A stretch of 64,000 nucleotides of DNA from Diphasiastrum complanatum. Taxonomy: Eukaryota; Streptophyta; Lycopodiopsida; Lycopodiales; Lycopodiaceae. Positions 48,501 through 53,545 of the stretch are shown in pieces. A model generated the notes under the pieces. That model did no database searches, was not told where the DNA came from, and was given only the letters and a program-made list of their open reading frames with translations. The position numbers and the translations under genes were made by a program. The stretch covers positions 25,067,391 to 25,131,390 of the forward strand of contig CM055107.1 of assembly GCA_029204225.1 (NCBI GenBank), in the 5' to 3' direction. Position 1 is the stretch's first letter, and every line of letters starts with the position of its first letter.

Positions 48501-51331
48501 AAGTTCAGCGTTGCTTTGTGTACTTTCAAAAGGCCATTTGACTTAGATCCCAAGCATGTCCTTATGATGCAAAGATTGATGAGAGACTTTCAATTTTCAA
48601 ATAATACTAATTTGGCAAACATGGCATTGTGCGAGAGAGTTTGAAGATTTTCAGGCATATCAAAGATGATTCAAAGCACAACTAGGGTGAAGCGGGGTTG
48701 TTTGCTCCCTCTCAACCATTGTTATGAACTCAATCTCGTATAATGACATCGAACGAAGCACAAGAGAACAAAAAGCATTGAGACAAGCACTCTAGCTCAG
48801 CAAATCTCAGATCTCCAAAATCATAGAACTCGCCTACAAGAAGCTGAAAACTCCTAACTCATGATCTGCAAACTAGTAGATCCTTGGTGGCCCTATTTAC
48901 ACTAAAATGGCAAATGTTCATAAGGTTCCAACGTGCGACCTTTTGTAGGGTTCGCAAATTGAAATTTTAGCCTTACCCCTTGAAAAGTCTTGACTAATTT
49001 GAAGGGGTTTAGAAACATTTACATGGCTTGTAAAAACCATTATGAGACCCTAACAGATTGTAGGTACTTATGTGGCCAAAAATAGAGAAGTATGAAGTAT
49101 GCAATGTATGTCCATAACACCCAACCTCTTTGGCCTCTACATTGACAAGATGGAGTCAGTTATTGCACATGATCATGGCTTGGGTTGCAGGCTGGGGAGA
49201 CATACTTATATCCAACATCCTGTATCTTGATGATATGGTCTTCCTCACCTACATGGGAAGGTCTACAAAGGCATCTTGATATTTTGCATGCTTTCTACAA
49301 GGCTTAAAGTTTCGAGGTTAATCTCTCAAGGACCAAGATAATGATTTTCAACATTGTCAAAGCAACTGCATGGATTTACTCTAGAGAGGAGACAAATGGG
49401 GATTGTGTAATCCCACACTTATCTTGAGTGGCATTCTCAAGTCCCGTTTTTAGCTTGAGACCGAAAGCCTTGAGGAGGTTGGGGAGTGACAATGTGCCTT
49501 GGTTAACCTCAAGAGACTCTACTTCCACAAACATCTTAGAAATATTGAGAACATGTACCATTTATTTGATACACTAGTCACTCGGACTGTCATGCATGCG
49601 GCAAAGACCTAGAGCACATGCATTACTCTATCTAATTGGACTGGTTTTTGCCACCTCTAGGTCAATATGTTGTCTCGTCTCATTTGTGGGAAGCCATGTA
49701 TTCTACCTCATCGTCTTCGCAGAGTTTGTACACCCTCCCATTTATATGGAGGCGATGTTTTGTTTTGAGTATCTACTTTCAGTGGGTCAAATGATGATGC
49801 TAGCAAGTACCCAATATTGCAATCACATCCTCCCAGCAAATTCATGAGCAAGAACATTACACTTCACGGTTCTCATAGACAACCAAGCCACTTGGCCCAT
49901 ATGGTTTGAAACATTTTTCAACATCTTTTATCCTTGTTTTTTAATTTGACTTGCAACTTTTGTGGGCCTTGACAATGCAACTTGGTAGGCATCTAGATAG
50001 ATTTGACAAGGAAAACTTATTGAAATATGCCCTTGAAATGAAGATGCTACCTTGAGGTTGGATTGTTGGCTGCCACAAGTAATCCCACAAGACCTACATC
50101 CAATTACTAGTCTAGTGTTGCGGTAGATGTGTGAAAGGCACTATGTTGATTGGGTACATTGGCCATCATTGTACCAACAATTGTGGCAAATCCTTCCTTG
50201 ATGGATAGGAAATCACTTGTCTTGTAGTTTCTTGTAGTTTATCTTGCTTAGAAACCACTTTAGCCTCTATACTAGTGAGGCCTCTCCTAAGCACGACCTT
50301 CAGCGCAACAAACACTCATTGCCCTAAAGATTCTTCAAAATGCAATATTTTCCAACCATTTCGACAACCACCTACCTGGTTCTCAACTTATAGAATCTAG
50401 CTACAATCGGTAGCGTTCATTGATTTGCCAAGTTAGTTAAAACATTTAGCCTTTGAAAAGACCTTCATGGGGATTCAGAGTCATATAGAATATCTGATCA
50501 CATATTCATAGTTTGCCATGACAGTTAAATGTTTGAAAAGTCCTTTCAACGAGGGGACGTATTTCCATTTTAGTTTGAACATTACGATGACTTTTGATCG
50601 TCGGGGAATGGATTTTCTACTGAACCTTCCACCAAGTCATGCCATTGGCGATTGAACATGATGGGAAGGTCATTGAAAGTCGGTAAAAGATAGAGGGGCC
50701 CACTCCCTTTTATGAGGGATTTTTTTATGGGCCACGTTTTGGAGTAGAATTGAGAACCATAGCTTCCTTATCGTTTGGTATCTTTGCAGGTGTAAACAGA
50801 GGGCAGGAATAGACAATAGACAGTAACCCCTACTCAAACAGAGTCAACAGATATGGAGTTCAATTAGGCGGAGTGAAGGGAAGATGATTGAACTAGTGTC
50901 GAAAAAGGGAACTTCTCGCTTCCAAACTTATCGAGTCTGGCTAACCAGCTCTGCAAAATGTGTGCTATTGTTTTTGCACCTCGAAGCTTATGTTGAACCA
51001 ACGCAACTCCAGCGCTGGTGAAGTCCAACACCGCAAGAGACAGATTAAACGTGCAACTGATCAAAATAAAATGGCACCATAGCTTCTTGAATCGCACCTT
51101 GCATATTTTGGCGGCTTTCAGGCTAATTGTAATTGATTTTCTTTTCGACTTAGCTCCTTCGTTCTTCTCGTCGCCTGCTTCAGTTTCTTGCGGTTGTTCA
51201 ACCTCCTGCTCCTCCTGCTCCTGCTCCTGCTCATTGTCCGTATCGACTTCCTCATCATCCGACGTCTCTTCGGAATCACTTTCTCTTTCGATTACTACTC
51301 TGCGAATCTGGCGTGGAGTTCTTCTGGACAT
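18334..51331 (-). CDS. DDB2: DNA damage-binding protein 2 (DDB2), 11 exons over 33 kb
   Basis: WD40 substrate receptor that recognises UV photoproducts in chromatin and links them to DDB1-CUL4 ubiquitin ligase and nucleotide excision repair. CDS exons: 51098-51331, 36298-36388, 35994-36121, 20711-20833, 20399-20487, 20042-20162, 19846-19937, 19447-19576, 19058-19306, 18699-18895, 18334-18595 (1716 nt, 571 aa; the Arabidopsis protein, from memory, is of similar length). Residues 13-60 are Asp/Glu/Gln-rich. 77-117 form the plant-type zinc-binding segment (CX2CX4H...C, then CX2CX4HX4C). About 165-490 is the WD40 propeller with the DDB1-binding WDxR box (WDYR, 340-343). The tail has Lys-rich and poly-Asp runs. 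ATG 51331 follows an in-frame TAA. All junctions have GT/AG and matching phase. No inactivating change seen. Confidence 0.93.
20834..22146 (+). other. Intronic interval ending in an LTR-like sequence
   Basis: No coding. The right part, from about 21540, behaves like a plus-strand LTR: it has a TCTATAAG TATA-like box near 22090, ends TTACA at 22145, and is followed at once by a primer binding site. The LTR start was not found. Confidence 0.4.
22147..22158 (+). other. Primer binding site (tRNA-iMet type)
   Basis: TGGTATCAGAGC, marking the 5' end of an LTR retroelement internal region on the plus strand. Confidence 0.75.
22159..24375 (+). mobile_element. LTR-retroelement interior without recognisable coding
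   Basis: Runs from the PBS to a purine tract (nine Gs at 24364-24372) preceded by TTTCGGGGGACCGAAAATT, which resembles the end-of-pol plus polypurine layout of plant chromoviruses. I found no gag or pol motif in the 2.2 kb between them and no copy of the upstream LTR after it. It is either very decayed or a non-coding, non-autonomous element. Confidence 0.4.
24376..24894. other. Non-coding intronic interval
   Basis: Nothing recognised between the polypurine-like tract and the copia remnant. Confidence 0.4.
24895..26412 (-). mobile_element. Rearranged Ty1-copia: gag fused to integrase and RT start
   Basis: Minus strand. 26412-25950 is gag ([55 protein letters not shown]). Near 25945 it switches into integrase ([34 protein letters not shown]), so the end of gag, protease and integrase N-terminus are deleted. 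25739-24895 is open for about 280 codons: integrase C-terminus ([49 protein letters not shown]), an acidic linker, then the RT start ([32 protein letters not shown]) ending at YKAH where homology is lost. The right edge meets the chromovirus LTR at 26413. Confidence 0.85.
26413..26543 (+). repeat. Truncated 5' LTR of Gy1
   Basis: 131 bp matching the end of the 3' LTR (30509-30638) with a few differences, starting CATGGCCTCTTGGAGG and ending CTCCTAATA. The first two thirds were lost at the junction with the copia at 26412. Confidence 0.85.
26545..26556 (+). other. Gy1 primer binding site
   Basis: TGGTATCAGAGC one base after the LTR end. A leader with no coding motif follows to about 27300. 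Confidence 0.85.
27309..28190 (+). CDS. Gy1 gag (interrupted)
   Basis: Retroelement capsid protein. 27309-27779 encodes an acidic N-terminus followed by a Gln/Glu/Lys heptad-rich coiled coil ([20 protein letters not shown]). A frame change near 27775 leads into a retrotrans_gag domain at 27785-28081 ([20 protein letters not shown], then [16 protein letters not shown] and FKKNFLPEN). Further frameshifts carry the C-terminal part ([17 protein letters not shown]-like) to about 28190. Not translatable as one protein now. Confidence 0.75.
28278..29498 (+). CDS. Gy1 protease-integrase fusion ORF, 406 codons
   Basis: One open frame with three parts. Near codons 10-30 is a degenerate zinc knuckle in which the second Cys is Ser. 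Around codons 105-195 is an aspartic protease (DDGATHNF at 28626 on, where the usual motif is D-S/T-G-A, then DVILGREWL). About codon 200 onward is integrase, without any RT or RNase H between. The integrase shows the HHCC zinc site (H of [16 protein letters not shown]), [17 protein letters not shown] and ISDRDP. The frame ends in a scrambled GGRYLTS where the integrase core should continue. Confidence 0.85.
   Translation: MSRSDIERAKREHLCFISMGKSHNKSHCSKVQHTGNIDDTPSKNQNGPFKKPEKQVHTVQVLPLGQSPKEKCVHVSHINEAHTCSVTANIWQPAVGPHTIFRLLGSINGQKVRIMVDDGATHNFLNHSLVQKLKLEQKPSDHQYIVTLADGQRKDIYDTFVPQVPIQIQDYQDTLDFQVMSLALADVILGREWLFMLETTTVASGRDAPPEDVEKTSGVDVPSAGVADARWKKFSIEDGYLLYKGRVCVPKDGDFRRQILEESHDSPSAGHPGIKRTYALAKNKLYWPSMQKDVQEYVSRCTTCQAIKAERLKVGGLLQPLEIPGGRWESISMDFIVRLPRTSKGHDSIWVVVDRLTKMVQFVPTKKTVTAPEVARLFIENIYKLYGLPANIISDRDPKGGRYLTS
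29499..30218 (+). CDS. Gy1 integrase end and chromodomain (interrupted)
   Basis: Continues the integrase after a break: [31 protein letters not shown], a stop near 29650, then 29674-29997 with the GPY/F-type segment ([32 protein letters not shown]). After another stop comes a chromodomain-like tail ([29 protein letters not shown]) reaching about 30215. Chromodomains target plant chromoviruses to particular chromatin. Confidence 0.8.
30230..30638 (+). repeat. 3' LTR of Gy1
   Basis: Starts TGTTATGG immediately after the purine tract TTTAGGGGGAGGAGA and ends CTCCTAATA. Its last 130 bp match 26413-26543. No clear target-site duplication, since the 5' side is truncated. Confidence 0.8.
30639..31216 (-). 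other. Non-coding stretch, probably copia leader
   Basis: Lies on the internal side of the minus-strand PBS at 31217-31228. No gag motif is readable before it runs into the Gy1 LTR. Confidence 0.35.
31217..31228 (-). other. Copia-type primer binding site
   Basis: Minus-strand TGGTATCAGAGC adjoining the LTR end at 31229. Confidence 0.8.
31229..31505 (-). repeat. 5' LTR, 277 bp, minus strand
   Basis: On the minus strand it begins TGTTAGAAATC (31505 downward) and ends TTTGTCA at 31229, directly before the PBS. Its outer edge meets Gypsy RNase H sequence at 31506, so it was inserted in, or deleted against, that older element. Confidence 0.65.
31506..31840 (-). mobile_element. Gypsy RT end / RNase H fragment
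   Basis: Minus-strand scrap with [40 protein letters not shown], then in shifted frames [20 protein letters not shown] and [19 protein letters not shown], hallmarks of the Gypsy RT-RNase H connection. Orientation is opposite to both neighbouring chromoviruses. Confidence 0.75.
31950..32920 (+). CDS. Gy2 reverse transcriptase (active site altered)
   Basis: Copies element RNA into DNA in the family. After an in-frame TAA at 32001-32003 there is an open run of 304 codons: [64 protein letters not shown], then [11 protein letters not shown] at 32529-32540, where the essential second Asp of the F/YxDD box is Gly. [17 protein letters not shown] and [12 protein letters not shown] follow. A frameshift near 32900 ends the run. 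Confidence 0.88.
32950..33436 (+). CDS. Gy2 RNase H
   Basis: Removes RNA from RNA-DNA hybrids during reverse transcription. Motifs: [40 protein letters not shown] and [10 protein letters not shown], with three acidic catalytic-type positions visible. A TAG at 33434-33436 separates it from the integrase in the same region of pol. Confidence 0.85.
33437..34972 (+). CDS. Gy2 integrase with GPY/F module and chromodomain
   Basis: 33461-34267 is open for 268 codons: zinc site ([32 protein letters not shown]), then core [36 protein letters not shown] and TDGQTER. A one-base loss after TER shifts the frame. 34344-34802 carries [17 protein letters not shown] and IFHVSQL. 34777-34971 carries a chromodomain ([18 protein letters not shown]). 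The purine tract and LTR follow at once. Confidence 0.87.
34983..35343 (+). repeat. 3' LTR of Gy2
   Basis: Begins TGTTACGAGC directly after the AAGGGGCAGGGAG tract and ends at TATTACA (35343), about 361 bp. No matching 5' LTR in the window, so the end is inferred from the CA terminus. Confidence 0.6.
35344..35993. other. Intronic interval before exon 3
   Basis: Mostly non-coding. 35420-35535 on the minus strand reads [20 protein letters not shown], which looks like a short Gypsy gag scrap but is too brief to be sure. The rest is featureless. Confidence 0.35.
35994..36121 (-). CDS. DDB2: DDB2 exon 3 (residues 109-151)
   Basis: 128 nt. Completes Gly109, then [18 protein letters not shown] and on to [10 protein letters not shown]. 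Acceptor ATAG at 36122-36123, consensus donor GTGAGT at 35993 downward, phase 0. Joining straight to exon 4 keeps the spacing known between the zinc segment and the first propeller strand of plant DDB2, so no exon appears to be missing. Confidence 0.9.
36298..36388 (-). CDS. DDB2: DDB2 exon 2 (residues 79-109)
   Basis: 91 nt. Encodes [11 protein letters not shown] ... [15 protein letters not shown] plus one base of the split Gly109 codon. Acceptor CTTTTCAG at 36389-36390, donor GT at 36296-36297. This is the plant DDB2 zinc-binding segment; the CX2CX4HX4C of the second site is completed in exon 3. A 176-bp intron follows. Confidence 0.9.
36518..36565. repeat. (CT)24 microsatellite
   Basis: 48 bases of uninterrupted CT, 130 bp upstream of the exon 2 acceptor within DDB2 intron 1. 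In the transcript it reads as (AG)24. Confidence 0.97.
36839..37285 (+). repeat. 5' LTR of Gy3, 447 bp
   Basis: TGTTAGGGACC ... GATTGTAACA. It contains a GCCACGTGTC G-box-like site. PBS TGGTATCAGAGCC follows at 37288-37300. Confidence 0.93.
37288..37300 (+). other. Gy3 primer binding site
   Basis: TGGTATCAGAGCC, two bases after the LTR end. Confidence 0.9.
37843..37863 (+). other. G14-A-G6 tract in Gy3 leader
   Basis: Near-homopolymer G run in the untranslated leader between PBS and gag, on the element RNA strand. It could form a G-quadruplex, but could also be simple slippage. Confidence 0.7.
38181..39885 (+). CDS. Gy3 gag, split by a hAT-like insertion
   Basis: Capsid protein. Starts at ATG 38181 ([14 protein letters not shown]). 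A coiled-coil segment ([19 protein letters not shown]) precedes the retrotrans_gag domain ([35 protein letters not shown]). A TAG at about 38709 interrupts it. The frame continues through [16 protein letters not shown] and a Lys-rich linker to the knuckle [12 protein letters not shown], where a 704-bp insertion (39078-39781) separates His from the last Cys. After the insertion the sequence resumes as a lysine then ECPKKWK-like and continues toward protease. Confidence 0.85.
39078..39781. mobile_element. hAT-like non-autonomous element, 704 bp
   Basis: Ends CAATGTTTC ... GAAACATTG (9-bp perfect terminal inverted repeats with further matching GCGTTTCG subterminally), flanked by the 8-bp duplication TCGCGAAG (39070-39077 and 39782-39789). 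The 8-bp duplication and CA-starting ends are typical of hAT. Removing it and one duplication restores the gag zinc knuckle spacing. Subterminal GTTTCGAACRCG-type repeats could be transposase sites. Inside are two 220-bp direct repeats with coding character. Confidence 0.8.
39205..39643 (+). repeat. Two 220-bp direct repeats with exon-like coding inside the hAT-like element
   Basis: Repeat 1 starts at GTTTACAG 39205, repeat 2 at 39425. Each begins with an acceptor-like TTTACAG and is open in the same frame, encoding [20 protein letters not shown] then a TYYKAYG end, nearly identical in both. I do not recognise the protein. It looks like a captured gene piece later duplicated, but could be a transposase scrap. 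Confidence 0.6.
39886..40730 (+). CDS. Gy3 protease and linker to RT
   Basis: Aspartic protease that matures the polyprotein in the family. It has [10 protein letters not shown] (39985 on; a D-D-G variant of the usual D-S/T-G), [20 protein letters not shown] and DVILGKEWF, followed by about 130 codons of linker and the pre-RT motif [20 protein letters not shown]. Open for nearly 300 codons. A frameshift near 40720 moves the reading into the RT frame. Confidence 0.87.
40725..41444 (+). CDS. Gy3 reverse transcriptase
   Basis: Starts at [20 protein letters not shown] and has [33 protein letters not shown], an intact YLDD at 41058-41069, [20 protein letters not shown] and [14 protein letters not shown]. 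The N-terminal SPV motif lies across the frameshift at 40720. It ends at a stop at 41442-41444. The catalytic residues are all present although the gene is broken at both sides. Confidence 0.88.
   Translation: MLLVDKKDEGTRLCVDFKKLNKLTNKNHYPLSRMDELLDRLHGAKYFTKIDLRSGYHQIRIKTEDVEKTGFKTKYGHYEFLLPFGLTNAPPTFQQMMNNLLRPYLGKFVIVYLDDILIYSKNLEEHEEHLKTVLKLLRQEKLFAKESKGVIFLKRFLYPGHIISDHGLEIDPNKVRQVRKWPIPKTIRKIKSFLGFTGFFHRFILNYALIALALTTVLRGAKRISRHSKFSDQSSGYLD
41490..41870 (+). CDS. Gy3 RNase H
   Basis: [40 protein letters not shown] and [10 protein letters not shown] are intact. A frameshift near 41780 switches to the frame carrying [20 protein letters not shown], the end of RNase H. Confidence 0.87.
41871..42307 (+). 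CDS. Gy3 integrase N-terminal part
   Basis: Zinc-binding HHCC domain: [20 protein letters not shown] then [20 protein letters not shown]. It is cut at 42307 by the copia insertion and resumes at 45411. The second half of the linker ([15 protein letters not shown]) precedes it. Confidence 0.85.
42308..42749 (-). repeat. 3' LTR of nested copia, 442 bp
   Basis: TGTAGAAATCC ... ATTCCAACA on the plus strand. The longer of the two LTRs. Confidence 0.9.
42790..43300 (-). CDS. Nested copia RNase H
   Basis: 43273-42929 encodes [38 protein letters not shown] and [16 protein letters not shown] frameshift near 43000 leads to [20 protein letters not shown] and [13 protein letters not shown], ending near 42793. 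All catalytic-type acidic motifs are visible. Confidence 0.85.
43168..44265 (-). CDS. Nested copia reverse transcriptase
   Basis: 44236-43826: [60 protein letters not shown] and [16 protein letters not shown]. After a frameshift near 43840 comes [13 protein letters not shown] with intact YVDD (43735-43746), [13 protein letters not shown] and [15 protein letters not shown]. It is the longest surviving coding of the element. On its 5' side it is joined directly to truncated gag at about 44265. Confidence 0.88.
44266..44428 (-). CDS. Nested copia gag N-terminal stub
   Basis: ATG at 44426-44428 starts [20 protein letters not shown], then [20 protein letters not shown], the copia gag N-terminal (DUF4219-like) motif. 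A stop follows near the junction with RT sequence. The rest of gag, protease and integrase are absent. Confidence 0.7.
44429..45041 (-). other. Nested copia untranslated leader
   Basis: Between gag ATG and PBS. No coding motif. A reading frame of 157 codons on the minus strand shows no recognisable domain. Confidence 0.5.
45055..45410 (-). repeat. 5' LTR of nested copia, 356 bp
   Basis: Near-identical to 42308-42749 but missing about 86 bp between TTTCAT and TTACATTTATTATT. PBS (TGGTATCAGAGCC on the minus strand) adjoins at 45042-45054. Confidence 0.9.
45411..46485 (+). CDS. Gy3 integrase core, GPY/F module and chromodomain
   Basis: Resumes after the copia: [35 protein letters not shown] and [13 protein letters not shown] (the usual SDRD Asp is Asn), then stops and a frameshift. 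Next is [20 protein letters not shown] and [14 protein letters not shown] (45705-45962), the [20 protein letters not shown] block, and a chromodomain ([17 protein letters not shown]) ending at the stop after RFPRFLP. A purine tract AAGGAAGAGGGAA precedes the 3' LTR. Confidence 0.87.
46513..46952 (+). repeat. 3' LTR of Gy3, 440 bp
   Basis: TGTTAGGGACC ... GATTGTAACA, matching 36839-37285, followed by the ATAAT target duplication. Confidence 0.93.
46894..47311. repeat. Tandem duplication across the right edge of Gy3
   Basis: Unit 1 (46894-47108, 215 bp) holds the last 59 bp of the LTR, the target duplication and 150 bp of flank. Unit 2 (47109-47311, 203 bp) repeats all of it with about a dozen bases deleted and a few substitutions. 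It therefore arose after Gy3 inserted. Confidence 0.9.
47312..49100. other. Intronic interval, no gene seen
   Basis: No retroelement ends or coding motifs recognised. Short frames only. Confidence 0.45.
49101..49860 (+). mobile_element. LINE (non-LTR) ORF2 remnant
   Basis: Plus-strand scraps in several frames. [10 protein letters not shown] is followed by [13 protein letters not shown] (the reverse transcriptase YxDD box, near 49215-49260), a KDQDNDF-like end of the RT palm, LFDTLVTR, and then [17 protein letters not shown], a pattern common in plant LINE ORF2 C-termini. Heavily mutated, with no poly-A tail identified. Confidence 0.6.
49861..51097. other. Non-coding part of DDB2 intron 1
   Basis: The left part may be further LINE decay. 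Nothing recognised up to the exon 1 donor. Confidence 0.4.
51098..51331 (-). CDS. DDB2: DDB2 exon 1 (residues 1-78)
   Basis: Begins [11 protein letters not shown], runs through an acidic Glu/Asp/Gln stretch and ends [13 protein letters not shown]. It is followed by the donor GTGCGA at 51096-51097 and down, and ends in phase 0. The last residues carry the first cysteine of the plant-type zinc-binding segment. An in-frame TAA precedes the first ATG, so this start is the only in-frame ATG choice. Confidence 0.88.
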
Positions 51332-51965
51332 TTGGATGGAACAATTATCTGATACAAACAGAATCAAATCGTATCTCTCGACTTACCAATCGCGATCAAT
51401 TTCTCTTTTCTTCACGCTCGCTCGGTCGTTTTCCTCGATTGGGCTTTCAATGCCACGGCATCCCCCGACCCCTTGGATTTCTCCCACGTGGCAGCCCACT
51501 CTTGTATCGAAAACACGTGGCAAAATCTGAACGTGTAAGAAGAATCTAACGGGAGCGATAAGCTGCGAGTTTCCTCCCCCTCTTGAGCAAATCAATCAAC
51601 TCGTTCACCAACTTACGAGCGGGAAAATCGATGAAACGGTGAACAGATCCACACCGTTGGATCATGCCTTGAAGGTCCAGATTCGACCACGTGCTGAAGA
51701 ATCAGCTATTGTGGCTATGTCACGTGGCAAAAATGGAAGTGACCGGGCCTTAAATACAAAGTGTCATTAAGCACCGTCTTGCCCCGGCCTTAGGGTATTA
51801 TAATTATAGTATGATCCGCACACATGAATTGGCAAATCTAATCTCCCTATTAGGCCTGGGAAAAGCAACTGATCTTGACCGTTCGTTTATAGAGAAAGTC
51901 TCATCAATGGTGCCCAAAGTATCCAAGTTATTATTTCAGTTTTGGGCGATGTAAAGCCACGTGAT
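51332..51965 (-). promoter_or_regulatory. DDB2 5' UTR and promoter region with five G-boxes
   Basis: CACGTG at 51485-51490, 51514-51519, 51688-51693, 51721-51726 and 51958-51963; several have the extended ACGTGGC form typical of plant bZIP (G-box/ABRE) sites. A TATTTAA element on the minus strand lies at 51750-51756. The transcription start is not determined. If that TATA is used, the first two or three G-boxes would lie in the 5' UTR. Light- or stress-responsive control is inference. Confidence 0.6.
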
Positions 51966-53024
51966 TCTTTCCATTCTCTTCATTGCCAACTTCCAAGTGT
52001 TCCCATAGACTCTTGTCACCTAGAATTCACTAGCCACTTTCACTTTGTCATACACTTTCACTAGTCTATGACACAACCATTGAAGTACATGATTATGACC
52101 ACTCAAAATAATTGTAGACTTACCATGCATGTTAGAATCACTCACAAATTTGCCATGCACCCAATTTCCACAAGCATAATATTGTAAAGTTGGGAAAAAG
52201 CAAACATGCATTAGAACAATTTGAGTTTTAAGTAGATTTCACTTAGAAAATAACAAAATTTTGATGGCGATATCTTGAGTTACAGTGCACCACATGGTCG
52301 CTGTAAAGCACAGTAGTACAAAGGATAGGCAATTTTTGAGATCATTGCAATGTCACCCTGCCAGCTCTAAGCGACTACAACAACAAAAGGAGGGCGCACT
52401 TTTCTAGAGGTGAAAACTTGGAAACGCATGTTACGCTTTCCATGCCCTCATAGAGACATCATAGTCAATCTATAGCAGTCCCTAAAGCCACCAGATTTAG
52501 AGATATATGGCTTGATCAGAAGGCCAAAAGGACTACCAAAAGTACTATATAAGCACTAAAGGTGATTCCATTACAATTTTGGAGAACTAAATCCCCTAAA
52601 AGACATGAAAATCATCAATTATTAGCTTGTTTCCGACCTTGCACAACCTCTGTTCTTTGTATTGATACTAATTGGACAACTTCAAAAGATGTTAGTAAAC
52701 ATGCATACAAAGTTTCTAAGCATTCCATCAATTGTATGCATCAAAAAATGGGAAAAACCTTCAAAAAATATGATTTTTTTGACAATTTTCCTAGTTTTCC
52801 ACTCTCGTGTAACCACCTACTGATCATTAGCAACCCAAAAAATCATGTATCAACCTTCAATTATTCTGATTTTGTTAGACAATATTTCTTAGTACCCATT
52901 TCAAGTCTCAAATACTCAAAAACAAACTCTTTCTGACAAAAACATAGCCTAAAATTGTAAATCTTCATAATCCCAGCATGCAATTATTAATTTAGCAATT
53001 AATGACTCCCTAGCAAAATGTACA
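51966..53024. other. Intergenic interval, no gene supported
   Basis: Only a 124-codon frame (52562-52936, plus) with no recognisable domain and AT-biased composition. Confidence 0.4.
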
Positions 53025-53545
53025 CTTGTTAGAAATTCGGAACTAAAATATTCAACTTGGAAAGTAAGGATGGAGTCCCTACTTGAGTTGAATGACTTGA
53101 TGGATATTGTTGCAGATGTGAAAGAAAGGCCTTTGGTGCTTCAAGACCAAGTGAGGTATGATAAGAGGGCCAAGACGGCACTCCAAATGTGACAAATGAA
53201 CTTCTTAAGAAAGTTGGGAAATGCACTTCTTCAAGTGAAGCTTGGAATGCCTTGAAGAAGTTGTATGAAAGTAAGTCCGCTTCTAAGGTCCTAACCCTAA
53301 GAAGCCAAATCTTCCAATGTATCCAAACGGAAGGAGAAAGTGCACATGCCTTTATTTTAAGAGTCAACTTAGTCTTAAATGATGATCTAGCATGTATTGA
53401 TGATAGAGCTTGTACAAGTAATACTCAATGGATTGCTAGATGATCATGCTAACCTTGTGCAAAGTTCTGTCATCCAAAATACATTGCCAAGTGTGGAAGA
53501 CTTGCAAGAGGTCTTTGTAAAGACCACTAGGGAAAACCCCTAAGA
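53025..53545 (+). mobile_element. Ty1-copia gag remnant
   Basis: Plus-strand gag scrap of the same general family as 14991-16676: STWKVRMESLLELNDLMDIV, then frameshift and 53189-53443 with TNELLKKVGKCTSSSEAWNA and ASKVLTLRSQIFQC, then a QSSVIQNTLPSVEDLQEV-like end. No knuckle, protease or LTR is attached. Confidence 0.75.

Larger units (their letters stand above)
36389..51097 (-). other. DDB2 intron 1, 14,709 bp
   Basis: Donor GTGCGA after exon 1, acceptor TTTCTTTTCAG before exon 2. It contains a (CT)24 run, a complete chromovirus with two nested elements, a tandem duplication and a LINE remnant. It separates the two cysteines of the first zinc-binding CxxC (residues 77 and 80). Confidence 0.85.

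Noticed and set aside
51018-51530. 170-codon plus-strand ORF rich in Ser/Cys
   Set aside because: Antisense shadow of the Glu/Gln-rich DDB2 exon 1; the minus strand explains it fully.
52562-52936. 124-codon plus-strand ORF upstream of DDB2
   Set aside because: No recognisable domain, AT-driven composition, no splice or promoter support; likely chance.
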